DNA from: Corynebacterium casei LMG S-19264 | GTDB taxonomy: Bacteria > Actinomycetota > Actinomycetes > Mycobacteriales > Mycobacteriaceae | Direction: 5' to 3' | Assembly (NCBI RefSeq): GCF_000550785.1 | Contig: NZ_CP004350.1 | Span: forward strand, 2,088,009 to 2,152,008 | DNA length: 64,000 bases | Part shown: positions 35,613 through 44,038 of the stretch, piece after piece | Layout of the letters: each line of letters starts with the position of its first letter | Position numbering within the stretch: the stretch's first letter is position 1 | Notes under the pieces: generated by a model | Told to the model about the DNA's origin: nothing | The model's input: only the letters and a program-made list of their open reading frames with translations | The model's database searches: none | Position numbers and translations under genes: made by a program

Positions 35613-37064
35613 TTAAAGCTCAGATGGCTCCACGCGGGTTGGAAGAACCTTCGGGCGCGCACCCGCAATGTCTTCAACAATGCGGATCACCTGGTTGGAG
35701 TAGCCGTACTCATTGTCATACCAGACGTAGAGCACCAGGTGCTTGCCAGATGCGATGGTGGCCAGTCCGTCTACCACGCCGGCGTGGGTGGAGCCCACGA
35801 AGTCGCTGGATACGACCTCAGGGGAGGCAATGTAAGACACCTGCTGGCGCAAGTTGGAGTGTAGGGAAACATCACGCAGGAAGTTGTTAACCTCATCCAC
35901 GTCAGCTTCCTGGGACAGCTCCAGGTTCAACACGGCCATGGAAACATTCGGGGTTGGTACGCGGATTGCGTTGCCGGTAAGCTTGCCCTCGAACTCTGGG
36001 AGAGCCTTGGACACGGCCTTTGCAGCGCCGGTTTCAGTCAGAACCATGTTCAAACCAGCAGCGCGGCCACGGCGGTCGCCCTTGTGGTAGTTGTCAATCA
36101 GGTTCTGGTCATTGGTGAAAGAGTGCGCGGTCTCCACGTGGCCGTGCACAACACCGTAGCGGTCATTGATGACCTTCAGAACTGGGGTAATGCCGTTGGT
36201 GGTACAAGACGCAGCGGACAGAATCTGGTCTTCTGCGGACATGTCCTGGTGGTTGATGCCGTAGACAATGTTTTTGACATCGCCCTTGCCCGGTGCGGTG
36301 AGCAGCACGTTGGAGATGCCCTTGGACTTCAGGTGCTGGCTCAGGCCCTCACGGTCACGCCAGACACCGGTGTTGTCCACCAGGACTGCGTTGTCAATGC
36401 CGTAGGAGGTGTAGTCAATATCTGCCGGGTCGTTGGCGTAGATCATTTGAATCTTGGTGCCGTTGGCCCAGATAACTTCATTGGCTTCATCAACTTCGAT
36501 GGTGCCGTTGAATGCACCGTGCACGGAGTCGCGGCGCAGCAGGGATGCACGCTTGTGAATATCCTCAGCGCCCTTCTTACGCACGACGATGCCGCGCAGA
36601 CGAACGCCGCCGTAGGCAGCCTCACGGGAGATCAGGATGCGGGCAAGCAGGCGGCCGATGCGGCCAAAGCCGTAGAGCACGACGTCGCGGGACTCGTTTT
36701 CGGTGGCGCCGCCGACTACTTCTTCGAGCTCGGATTCGAGGTATGCACGCAGGTCATCGGTGCCGGATGCGCGGAAGCCTTCTGCCAAACGGCCCATGTC
36801 GATGGACGCAGTACCAAGGTTCATGTCAGCCAGTTCGCGCAGGATTGGCAGGGTCTCTGCAGTGCCGAGGTCGCGGTTAATCAGGCGACGGGCGTAGCGG
36901 TGAGACTTGATGATGTCGATGTCGGTGACACCAACGAGTAGGCGACCAAAAATGGAGGTCACAACATTGTTGTTGCGGTGCAACTGGTAGATGAGTGGGA
37001 TCATCTCCTGAGCGGCTTTGACGCGCTCGTTCCAGTTCTCAAATTCAGGTGCGGACTCAGTCAC
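35613..37064 (-). CDS. gapB: Glyceraldehyde-3-phosphate dehydrogenase, GapB type
   Basis: Phosphorylating GAPDH of the long corynebacterial type, which in C. glutamicum acts in the gluconeogenic direction and accepts NADP. The 483-residue product has an extra N-terminal region of about 125 residues before the nucleotide-binding GFGRIGRLLARIL, the catalytic SAASCTTNGITPVLKV, and WYDNEYGYSNQV at the C-terminus. The GTG at 37064 has an AAGGA site; a longer version adds 24 unlikely residues. It stands alone with its own terminator. Confidence 0.93.
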   Translation of the reverse strand: MTESAPEFENWNERVKAAQEMIPLIYQLHRNNNVVTSIFGRLLVGVTDIDIIKSHRYARRLINRDLGTAETLPILRELADMNLGTASIDMGRLAEGFRASGTDDLRAYLESELEEVVGGATENESRDVVLYGFGRIGRLLARILISREAAYGGVRLRGIVVRKKGAEDIHKRASLLRRDSVHGAFNGTIEVDEANEVIWANGTKIQMIYANDPADIDYTSYGIDNAVLVDNTGVWRDREGLSQHLKSKGISNVLLTAPGKGDVKNIVYGINHQDMSAEDQILSAASCTTNGITPVLKVINDRYGVVHGHVETAHSFTNDQNLIDNYHKGDRRGRAAGLNMVLTETGAAKAVSKALPEFEGKLTGNAIRVPTPNVSMAVLNLELSQEADVDEVNNFLRDVSLHSNLRQQVSYIASPEVVSSDFVGSTHAGVVDGLATIASGKHLVLYVWYDNEYGYSNQVIRIVEDIAGARPKVLPTRVEPSEL

Positions 37065-37149
37065 GAAATCATTCCTTTGCGCATTGCGAGCACTTGCTGT
37101 GCCTTTATGTAAACGGCGTGGGGGTATCAACCACAAATATTAGCAACAA

Positions 37150-38154
37150 CTATTTTTGCTTTTCCCAAAGGCGTTGCAAAACACTGGCCACAGTACCCCC
37201 GAATATGCGGTGCGCCTCAATTCCCACCAGACAGTAGGCAACATCTTCGTCGCCTTGTGCCCGGCGCGCTTTAAAGATTTGGTTGAGGTACGGGTAGATG
37301 GCGGGGCTGTCAGGGTGGTTTCGTGTGTAGGGGGATTCCAGGCCGCGGGCGTAGCGGCCGGAGAACGCACGGGTGCTTGTCGATGTTTCGCTCTCCCCCG
37401 TTTCATTATTCTTCACCTGGTTAATCCGGGCACGGTTAACCAGGCTGGTTCCGGCTTCCTCGGTGAGCAGGAATGCGCTGCCGCACGATACTGCTTTGAC
37501 ACCTTGCCAGGACAACGCTTCGCGGATTTCTTCTTCCGTGCGCAGCCCACCCGCGGCAATCAACGGCAGATCGGTGACCTCAGCTATGGCGTGGACCAGC
37601 TCAGCAAGCGGCCGTTGGTTGGGCTCTGCGGTGGGATCCCATACGCCGCGGTGCCCACCGGCTTCAGGTGCTTGCACACACAGCGCATCCACGCCTTCTG
37701 CCGCAGCGGCTTGCGCTTCCTCCTCGGTGGTAACCGTTGTCCACGCCTCTACCCCGGCCGCATGCAGGCGTTCTACCTCTTGCTCGGTAAAGGTTCCGAA
37801 CATGGACCACACCAACTTCGGATTTGCGCTCAACGCCAGCTCGAGCGTTTCATCCCAGCCGTTGGAAAAGTCCGTCGGCTGAAGCTCCACGCCTTCCTGC
37901 GCTGCAATCGCCTCGGCTGCCTTTAGAGCATCGGTGCTCAGCTCCGGCTGCTTGGCAAAGAGGTTGATGCCAAAGATGGGCGCGGTGACATCGGCAAGCT
38001 CTGCCTGTGCCCCCTCAACAGATATGGTGCCCCACGCTAAAGTACCCACCGTGCCGGCTGCCGACGCCTCATTGACCAACTGCGGCGTCGTCGGCCCGCC
38101 TGCCATCGGCGCGGGAAGGATCGGGACGTTTAAAAAATCAAGAACACGGCTCAT
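37150..38154 (-). CDS. Nitronate monooxygenase family flavoprotein
   Basis: FMN-dependent TIM-barrel enzyme of the 2-nitropropane dioxygenase/nitronate monooxygenase family. Blocks seen are NVPILPAPMAGGPTTPQLVNEASAAG, the catalytic-His region VQAPEAGGHRGVWDP, PLIAAGGLRTEEEIREAL and the phosphate-binding GVKAVSCGSAFLLTEEAG. The 334-residue length fits. It stands divergent to an MFS gene with a gap of 117 bases. Actual substrate unknown. Confidence 0.9.
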   Translation of the reverse strand: MSRVLDFLNVPILPAPMAGGPTTPQLVNEASAAGTVGTLAWGTISVEGAQAELADVTAPIFGINLFAKQPELSTDALKAAEAIAAQEGVELQPTDFSNGWDETLELALSANPKLVWSMFGTFTEQEVERLHAAGVEAWTTVTTEEEAQAAAAEGVDALCVQAPEAGGHRGVWDPTAEPNQRPLAELVHAIAEVTDLPLIAAGGLRTEEEIREALSWQGVKAVSCGSAFLLTEEAGTSLVNRARINQVKNNETGESETSTSTRAFSGRYARGLESPYTRNHPDSPAIYPYLNQIFKARRAQGDEDVAYCLVGIEAHRIFGGTVASVLQRLWEKQK

Positions 38155-38271
38155 GACTGCCACCCTAATGCGGATTCGGACATCTCCGGGTGTGAATCAA
38201 GCTACTATTTGCTTCAAATATCTCGTTTCAGGTTGCCCGTTTCTCTCAGCAAAGGTGTGTGAATTTAACCC

Positions 38272-39435
38272 ATGCGCTTTCTTGTCACTGCCTACTTCTT
38301 ATTGTCACTGTGCGGCACGATGACCTCGGTGGCTATTTCGCTGCATTTCGCGGCGCATGATGGCGGTGCTGCGCTGATTTCGGCCATTTTGGTCTCAAGT
38401 GCCTGCGCCCAGATTTTTATTGCACCGCTGTTGGCACCGGTGTTTGATAGATTTTCCGCTCGAAGCATCGCCATCGCGGCCACCGTCTGCGAAGTGGTGC
38501 TGTTGGGAATCATCTTGGTTGTGCCCATCGCACCGGTGCTCATTGGTGTCAGCTTATTATCGTCCGCTCTGGCAGGGCTTTCCATACCTGCCTTGTTTAC
38601 GATTGCCGATGAATACGGTGATAAGAAGAATCAGGCCGCGACTTTTTCGATGCTGGACACGGCGCGGTTAGTGGGATCTTTTGTTGGCCCCGTACTCAGC
38701 GGGCTGCTGCTTGATATCTGGTCACTGCGCGCGGCTATTTCTGTTGAAATCGCTGCGAACCTTATCGCGCTGGCAATCCTGCTGGTACTAAAACAGGCAA
38801 GCTCGGCGCCTGAGAGTGATGACGATCCTAAAACCCAAAGTTTCCTCGCTCGGGTCCTGGAGGCGCCCGCCCTGCTGTTGCGAAATGAACAATCGCGCGC
38901 AGCATTGATGAGCATCTGGGCGGCGATTATCTTCACCTCAGTATTCAGCGTCGCCCTGGTGTTTTACGCCGTGGATGTTCTTGGCGCTGGCGGTCTTGGT
39001 TACGCATTTCTCATGCAGGCTTTTGTGGTCGGTCGTATTCTTGGTGCACGGCGTTCAAAGACGATTGCCCCGCCGCGGGCGCTCGCAGTCCTCACAGTGT
39101 GCGGCATCATCATGGGAATCAGCATTGCGCTGACTGGTATTCTGCACAACCTGATTGTGGCAATTACGTGCTTCTTCATCGCGGGAATCTGCAATGCACT
39201 GCAAGTCGCTGCCCTTCGCTTAGTTATTACCTCCGCAGTGCCAGCAGAGATACAGCCTAAGGCACTGTCTTCCATGGGTTCGGTCAATACTTCAGCGATG
39301 CTCGTGGGTTATATCATCGGCGCGCCGATTGTCACCGCTGCTGGTCCGGCCCTAGCTTTGATGATTTCAGGTGTCGGCACAGCACTGTTGACGGTCCTTT
39401 CGCCACTAGTGCGAAACCTTCGCTCACGGCTTTAA
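38272..39435 (+). CDS. MFS transporter
   Basis: A 387-residue major facilitator protein with about twelve spans, starting directly in a hydrophobic segment (MRFLVTAYFLLSLCGTMTS). Loop motifs include FDRFSARSIAIAA between TM2 and TM3 and VGSFVGPVLSGLLLD in TM5, a pattern of drug/H+ antiporter-like proteins. It is followed by an inverted repeat and the second pth. Substrate unknown. Confidence 0.88.
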   Translation: MRFLVTAYFLLSLCGTMTSVAISLHFAAHDGGAALISAILVSSACAQIFIAPLLAPVFDRFSARSIAIAATVCEVVLLGIILVVPIAPVLIGVSLLSSALAGLSIPALFTIADEYGDKKNQAATFSMLDTARLVGSFVGPVLSGLLLDIWSLRAAISVEIAANLIALAILLVLKQASSAPESDDDPKTQSFLARVLEAPALLLRNEQSRAALMSIWAAIIFTSVFSVALVFYAVDVLGAGGLGYAFLMQAFVVGRILGARRSKTIAPPRALAVLTVCGIIMGISIALTGILHNLIVAITCFFIAGICNALQVAALRLVITSAVPAEIQPKALSSMGSVNTSAMLVGYIIGAPIVTAAGPALALMISGVGTALLTVLSPLVRNLRSRL

Positions 39436-39458
39436 ACATATTGGGAAGCTCAATATGT
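39436..39458. repeat. Perfect 8-base inverted repeat before the second pth
   Basis: ACATATTG and CAATATGT are separated by seven bases directly after the MFS stop and 13 bases before the GTG of the second pth. It could be an operator or a weak hairpin; no T-run follows. Confidence 0.5.
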
Positions 39459-39471
39459 AAGACTTGAAAGC

Positions 39472-40161
39472 GTGAATTTCTTTAAGAATCTTCTTGACCG
39501 TTTCCGCTCCGGCGCAGCTTCCACTGCATCTAATGCTTCATCTAAAGGAGCCAAGAGCTCTGCTGCGCCGAAGTATTTCGAGTTGCCGGCGGAAGCCGAT
39601 TGGGTTGTTGTCGGGTTAGGAAACCCCGGCGCAAGGTATGCGGCTACCCGCCACAATGTGGGCTACATGGCAGTCGATGACCTGTTGGCTGAAACTGGCG
39701 AGCTATTACAGCCTGTTAAAGGCCACAAGGTGCATGCCGCCACCTTAGAAATGGATGGGCAGAAGGTCTTGATTGCCCGCACCACTACTTTTATGAATCT
39801 TTCCGGCGACCCCATCGCACCAATTGCGCAGGCTCTGAATGTTCCGGCGGCGCGCATCATCGCTATCCATGATGAGCTGGATTTGCCGGAGAATAAGATT
39901 CGTTTGAAGCTCGGCGGCAACGAAAATGGGCACAACGGCCTAAAGTCGCTGTCGCAGAATCTAGACACGCGTGATTATGTGCGCGTACGGATTGGTATTG
40001 CGCGTCCACCGAAGGGTTCTTCCATCCCTGATTATGTTCTGGGCCCAGTCAACGCCGGTGCGGGTTTTGATGATGGCATTGCGCTAGCTGCGCAATCGGT
40101 GAAAGAAATCATTGCTTCTGGCTTGAATAAGGCCCAAAATACGATTCACAGCAAAGGCTAA
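39472..40161 (+). CDS. pth2: Peptidyl-tRNA hydrolase (second copy, N-terminally extended)
   Basis: A paralogue of the pth at 32610 with the active-site blocks VVGLGNPGARYAATRHNVGY, TTFMNLSGDPI and IHDELDLPENKIRLKLGGNENGHNGLKS. At 229 residues it is about 50 longer, with an N-terminal Ala/Ser/Lys-rich extension (about 1-40). It starts with GTG. Two pth genes in corynebacteria are known; whether both are active or differ in substrate is not visible here. The active-site residues look intact. Confidence 0.92.
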   Translation: MNFFKNLLDRFRSGAASTASNASSKGAKSSAAPKYFELPAEADWVVVGLGNPGARYAATRHNVGYMAVDDLLAETGELLQPVKGHKVHAATLEMDGQKVLIARTTTFMNLSGDPIAPIAQALNVPAARIIAIHDELDLPENKIRLKLGGNENGHNGLKSLSQNLDTRDYVRVRIGIARPPKGSSIPDYVLGPVNAGAGFDDGIALAAQSVKEIIASGLNKAQNTIHSKG

Positions 40162-40207
40162 GCCGACGCCCATTTAAGAGCCGGACGCACTATTTAAGGT
40201 AAATGCT

Positions 40208-41032
40208 ATGTCTAAAACCAATGTCATAACCGGCGCATCCGACGGACTCGGCGCGGCCGCCGCCAGGCTCCTGCACGCCACCCGTCCCGAAGACCGCTTG
40301 GTCATTGTGGGCCGTAATCCGGAAAAGACCCGCGCGGTGGCGCGTGAGCTGGGCGTGCCGTTCCACACCGCTGACTTTGCTGAGTTAGACCAGGTGCGCG
40401 AATTGGCTACTGAGCTTCAGAAACTCGGACCGATTGATGGCTTGGCCAACAACGCCGGCGGGCTCTTTGACACCGCGGTGCGCACGATTGACGGTTTCGA
40501 GCGCACGTGGCAAGTCAACGTCGTGGCACCGTTTCTGCTCACCGGGTTGCTGAAGGATCAGCTGCGCGGCCCCGACTCCGTGGTGGTTAATACCTCGTCG
40601 ATAGCTGCGAACCTGTTTTCGCGATTTGATCCCCAAGACCCCAACACCTTTGAGAAATTCTCCCCTGCCCGCGCCTACGGCAACGCGAAGTTGGGTGATG
40701 ACTTGCTCAGCCGCTACCTCCACGACCACCGCATCAATTCCGTGGCCTTTCACCCTGGCGTGCTGTCCACGAATTTTTCCAAGACATCGCAGTCCTTTAT
40801 GGGAACGATTTATAACTTCGCGCCGGTGGCATCACGCATGGGTACGCCGTCACAAGGCGGCGAACGCCTGGTGCATTTCCTCACCGGAGTCAAGGGAATC
40901 CACTACCAATCGGGCGAGTTTTATCTCAAGCCCTACCAGGTTGGTCGTGGAGGAAAACGCGACAAGGACCGTGAGCTCGCGCACGAGGTCTTTGACCAGT
41001 TAGGGCGAGAGCTGGATGTATCACTAGACTAA
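40208..41032 (+). CDS. Short-chain dehydrogenase/reductase (SDR)
   Basis: NAD(P)-dependent oxidoreductase with the classical SDR pattern: nucleotide-binding TGASDGLGAAAARLL near the N-terminus, NNAG at about residue 80, the active-site Ser in NTSSIAAN and YGNAK (Tyr-x-x-x-Lys) at about 158-162. The wide spacing between Ser and Tyr and the length (274) resemble the protochlorophyllide/retinol dehydrogenase-like group. It lies six bases before prfC and follows pth2 by 46 bases. Substrate unknown. Confidence 0.9.
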   Translation: MSKTNVITGASDGLGAAAARLLHATRPEDRLVIVGRNPEKTRAVARELGVPFHTADFAELDQVRELATELQKLGPIDGLANNAGGLFDTAVRTIDGFERTWQVNVVAPFLLTGLLKDQLRGPDSVVVNTSSIAANLFSRFDPQDPNTFEKFSPARAYGNAKLGDDLLSRYLHDHRINSVAFHPGVLSTNFSKTSQSFMGTIYNFAPVASRMGTPSQGGERLVHFLTGVKGIHYQSGEFYLKPYQVGRGGKRDKDRELAHEVFDQLGRELDVSLD

Positions 41033-41038
41033 ACAGTC

Positions 41039-42670
41039 ATGAGTATTGCTGCTGAGGCTGCGCGCCGCCGTACGTTTGCCGTCATTGCCCACCCAGACGC
41101 TGGTAAGTCCACGCTGACTGAGGCATTGGCGCTGCATGCGCACGTTATTAATGAGGCCGGCGCGGTCCACGGCAAGTCTGGACGCAAGTCCACTGTCTCT
41201 GACTGGATGGAAATGGAAAAGGACCGCGGTATTTCCGTGGCGTCTTCTGCTCTGCAGTTTGAGTACGCGCCAGAGGGTCATGAGGGCGAGCCTTACATGA
41301 TCAACTTGGTTGATACCCCGGGTCACGCGGACTTCTCTGAAGATACTTACCGTGTGCTGACGGCGGTGGATGCCGCAGTCATGCTTATTGATGCCGCGAA
41401 GGGCCTCGAGCCACAGACCCTGAAGCTGTTCCGCGTGTGTAAGGCTCGTGGTTTGCCGATTGTCACGGTGATTAACAAGTGGGACCGCGTGGGCCGAGAG
41501 CCATTAGAGCTTGTCGATGAAATCGTTAACGAAATCGAGCTACAGCCCACCCCGTTGTACTGGCCAGTTGGTATCGCGGGTGATTTCCGTGGTTTGGCGC
41601 ACATAAACGATGATGGCGAGGCCGATAACTATATCCACTTCATCCGCACCGCTGGTGGTTCTACCATCGCCCCTGAGGAGCACTTTAGCCCTGCTGATGC
41701 TGCAGAAAAGGAAGAGGACACGTGGGTGACCGCGGTGGAAGAAGCCGAGCTTCTTGCTGCCGATGGCGCCGTGCACGACCAAGAATTATTTGAGCAGTGT
41801 GTGACTTCCCCACTGATTTTCGCGTCTGCGATGCTGAACTTTGGTGTGCATCAGATTCTGGACACACTGTGCGAGATTGCTCCGGCTCCCCGCTCACGTG
41901 ATTCTGACGCCAAGGCAGTCGAGACTTCTACCACCGCCATTGATGAAGTTCGTGAAGTCACCGACGAATTCGCTGGCGTCGTGTTCAAAGTGCAGGCGGG
42001 TATGGACCGCAAGCACCGCGACAACCTGGCATTCATGCGTATTGTCTCCGGCCAATTTGAGCGCGGCATGCAGGTCAACCACGCGCAGTCCGGGCGTACC
42101 TTCTCCACGAAGTACGCACTGACCGTGTTTGGCCGCACCCGTGACACCGTGGATGTTGCTTACCCTGGCGATATTGTCGGTCTGGTCAACGCTGGTTCTT
42201 TGGCACCTGGTGACACTATTTACGCGGGCAAGAAGGTGCAATTCGCACCGATGCCTCAGTTCGCCCCAGAAGCATTCCGCATTCTGCGCGCGCAGTCTTT
42301 GGGCAAGTACAAGGCCTTCCGCAAGGGCTTGGAGCAGCTGTCTGCCGAGGGCGTGGTGCAGATTCTGCGCAACGATCTCCGTGGCGACGCCGCCCCAGTC
42401 ATGGCCGCTGTTGGCCCGATGCAGTTCGAGGTCATGCAGGCGCGCATGGAGCTGGAATACAACGTGGAGACCGTCACCGAGCCAATCCCTTACTCGGTTG
42501 CACGTCGCACCGACGCCGAGTCCGCCCCAGAGCTGGGCCGCCAGCGCGGCGTAGAAATCTTCACCCGCGATGACGGCGAAATCATCGCCCTGTTCGGCGA
42601 CAAGTGGAAGCTCGCCTTCGTGGAGAAAGAACACCCTGAGCTGACTATCGAAACCCTCGTCGCCGACTAG
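41039..42670 (+). CDS. prfC: Peptide chain release factor 3 (RF3)
   Basis: Translational GTPase that recycles RF1/RF2 from the ribosome. The 543-residue product has the P loop AHPDAGKSTLTEAL, switch II DTPGHADFSEDT, NKWDR for guanine recognition and the RF3-specific C-terminal region including VEVMQ-like MQFEVMQARMELEYNVE. The start at 41039 follows the SDR stop by six bases, so the two may be coupled. Its end overlaps the convergent small membrane gene by four bases. Confidence 0.95.
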   Translation: MSIAAEAARRRTFAVIAHPDAGKSTLTEALALHAHVINEAGAVHGKSGRKSTVSDWMEMEKDRGISVASSALQFEYAPEGHEGEPYMINLVDTPGHADFSEDTYRVLTAVDAAVMLIDAAKGLEPQTLKLFRVCKARGLPIVTVINKWDRVGREPLELVDEIVNEIELQPTPLYWPVGIAGDFRGLAHINDDGEADNYIHFIRTAGGSTIAPEEHFSPADAAEKEEDTWVTAVEEAELLAADGAVHDQELFEQCVTSPLIFASAMLNFGVHQILDTLCEIAPAPRSRDSDAKAVETSTTAIDEVREVTDEFAGVVFKVQAGMDRKHRDNLAFMRIVSGQFERGMQVNHAQSGRTFSTKYALTVFGRTRDTVDVAYPGDIVGLVNAGSLAPGDTIYAGKKVQFAPMPQFAPEAFRILRAQSLGKYKAFRKGLEQLSAEGVVQILRNDLRGDAAPVMAAVGPMQFEVMQARMELEYNVETVTEPIPYSVARRTDAESAPELGRQRGVEIFTRDDGEIIALFGDKWKLAFVEKEHPELTIETLVAD

Positions 42671-42930
42671 GACGCTGATTGGCTACCCCGTAGCCAATCC
42701 TTGAGAATCAATACGAACGATAGCGCGGTGCAGACTAAAGCGGCATATCCGTAGAGCTCTGCACGTGCGACTTTCGAGTCAACGAAGGCTGCCGGGACGG
42801 CATCTGCATCACCGACGGCTTGGCCCAAGGTGTAGACGCCGTTGAGCACACCCACTAGGCATGCCAATGCGATACCAAGAAGCACGATTAACACTATTTG
42901 AGTGGGTGTTAGTTTCTTGCGGGTTTTCAT
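42667..42930 (-). CDS. Small two-span membrane protein
   Basis: An 87-residue product with a basic start (MKTRKKLTP), a first span (QIVLIVLLGIALACLVGVLNGVYTL, about 10-34), a short extracytoplasmic loop and a second span (GYAALVCTALSFVLIL). The ATG at 42930 follows GGGGGAAATA. No family is recognised. It converges on prfC. Confidence 0.7.
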   Translation of the reverse strand: MKTRKKLTPTQIVLIVLLGIALACLVGVLNGVYTLGQAVGDADAVPAAFVDSKVARAELYGYAALVCTALSFVLILKDWLRGSQSAS

Positions 42931-43233
42931 TATTTCCCCCGATTTCTTCCACATTGGAATTAGTTGGGATTAGTTGACAATGGCCTCAACCCTATCATAA
43001 GAATTTCTAGCGAAACCTATGGAAATCTCTGGCTAAAAACTCAACATTAAGGAACTTTAATGCGGGTCTGAGCTGCATAAATAGCAGATCCGACAGTCTT
43101 TGCTCGGGAAATTGGATTGCGGACATCATATAGTTCGACCTGTAGCCAAAAGCGCTAGCTACACCACCGGATCCACTGCCCCAAACGTTTTCCAAAAACG
43201 GCGAACGTTTCCTACTCAGACAGGAGAGCTTCC
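42931..43233. other. Intergenic interval upstream of the Asp/Trp peptide gene
   Basis: About 300 bases with no gene. A TTGACA (42974-42979) and a TAAGAA (42998-43003), 18 bases apart, form a possible promoter toward the Asp/Trp peptide gene, which would then have a 5' leader of over 200 bases. Repeated AACGTTT words occur just upstream of that gene (near 43188 and 43205). Nothing else is supported. Confidence 0.35.
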
Positions 43234-43440
43234 ATGAACATTCAAGCAATCATCGCGTCGATTCTCGCCGCGGTCACTGGCTTCGCAGGCGGCGTTGCGC
43301 CGACCTCTTCCCTCCCGAACATTCCATTCATCTCCGATTGGGATGATGACTGGGACGACCGCTGGGACGACGACGATGACGATGACTGGGATGATGACGA
43401 CTGGGACGACGACGATTGGGATGATGACTGGGACGATTAA
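43234..43440 (+). CDS. Secreted Asp/Trp-repeat peptide
   Basis: A 68-residue product with a signal-peptide-like start (MNIQAIIASILAAVTGFAGG) and a short Pro/Ser spacer. Its last 34 residues contain only Asp (26), Trp (7) and one Arg, in WDD/WDDD/WDDDD units with Trp spacing 4, 4, 8, 5, 5, 4. An AGGAGAG ribosome-binding site precedes the ATG and a perfect 15-base terminator stem follows the stop (43470-43514), so it is a complete transcription unit. No family is recognised. The mature peptide would be extremely acidic; metal binding or wall association is possible but unproven. Confidence 0.7.
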   Translation: MNIQAIIASILAAVTGFAGGVAPTSSLPNIPFISDWDDDWDDRWDDDDDDDWDDDDWDDDDWDDDWDD

Positions 43441-43469
43441 TCCCAGGGTTCGCCTCACCGAAATCCTCA

Positions 43470-43514
43470 AAGCTTTAGCCGCACGTGTGCAAACAGGTGC
43501 GGCTAAAGCTTTTG
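43470..43514 (+). terminator. Terminator after the Asp/Trp peptide gene
   Basis: AAGCTTTAGCCGCAC and GTGCGGCTAAAGCTT form a perfect 15-base stem with a 12-base loop, then TTTGC. A TATTAC element for the next gene begins right after it (43516-43521). Confidence 0.9.
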
Positions 43515-43531
43515 CTATTACACTCGCGGAC

Positions 43532-44020
43532 ATGGAAAATTCCGCGATTATTGACGCCGTTGAACAAGACCGCGTGAATGAGGTCCGCGAACTCATCGAG
43601 GAATACCTGGAGTGGATGATTTCTACCCATCCAGAGCCGCAGAAAGTTCGTGAGGTGTTGGCATCACAAGGCACCGACTCCGAGCTGGCCGACCTGGCTG
43701 GCCATTATGAACGCATCGGGCTAGCAACCGTCGATGACGCTCCAGCAGGCTGCATCATGTACAAGCCTTTGAGCGAGACCACCGCCGAATTCAAGCGCCT
43801 GTATGTGCGCCCTACCGGTCGCGGGCACGGATTTGGCCGCCGCCTGGTAGAAATCACCATCGGCGCCATCAAAGAAGCCGGTTATAAGGAGGTAGTCCTC
43901 GATTCCGATCCGAAGCTCGCCACCGCCATCGCCATGTATGGGCGCATGGGCTTTGAATACATCAAGCCTTACAACGACAACCCGGCGCAAGATGCCGTAT
44001 TCATGCGCATGAAGCTCTAG
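43532..44020 (+). CDS. GNAT-family N-acetyltransferase
   Basis: A 162-residue acetyl-CoA-dependent acetyltransferase. The GNAT core is seen in FKRLYVRPTGRGHGFGRRLVE (motif A, acyl-CoA pyrophosphate loop R-x-x-G-x-G/A) and AIAMYGRMGFEYI. The ATG at 43532 is used because the open frame further upstream runs through the terminator and the preceding gene. No Shine-Dalgarno site is seen; TATTAC ten bases upstream suggests a nearly leaderless message. Substrate unknown. Confidence 0.85.
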   Translation: MENSAIIDAVEQDRVNEVRELIEEYLEWMISTHPEPQKVREVLASQGTDSELADLAGHYERIGLATVDDAPAGCIMYKPLSETTAEFKRLYVRPTGRGHGFGRRLVEITIGAIKEAGYKEVVLDSDPKLATAIAMYGRMGFEYIKPYNDNPAQDAVFMRMKL

Positions 44021-44038
44021 CTATACCGGTACAAATTA

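Noticed and set aside
36084..36941. Plus-strand open frame of 285 codons opposite gapB
   Set aside because: It is antisense to a conserved GAPDH. The translation is Val/Asp/Gly-rich without family resemblance.
43338..43437. Possible microsatellite or non-coding tandem repeat (GAY/TGG units)
   Set aside because: The repeat is in frame within a gene having a ribosome-binding site, signal sequence and terminator, and synonymous codons vary, which favours coding selection.
43295..43531. N-terminal extension of the GNAT frame across the Asp/Trp peptide gene
   Set aside because: It is the shadow of the Asp/Trp repeat in another frame (Met/Thr/Gly repeats) and runs through a strong terminator. The GNAT domain starts at the ATG at 43532.
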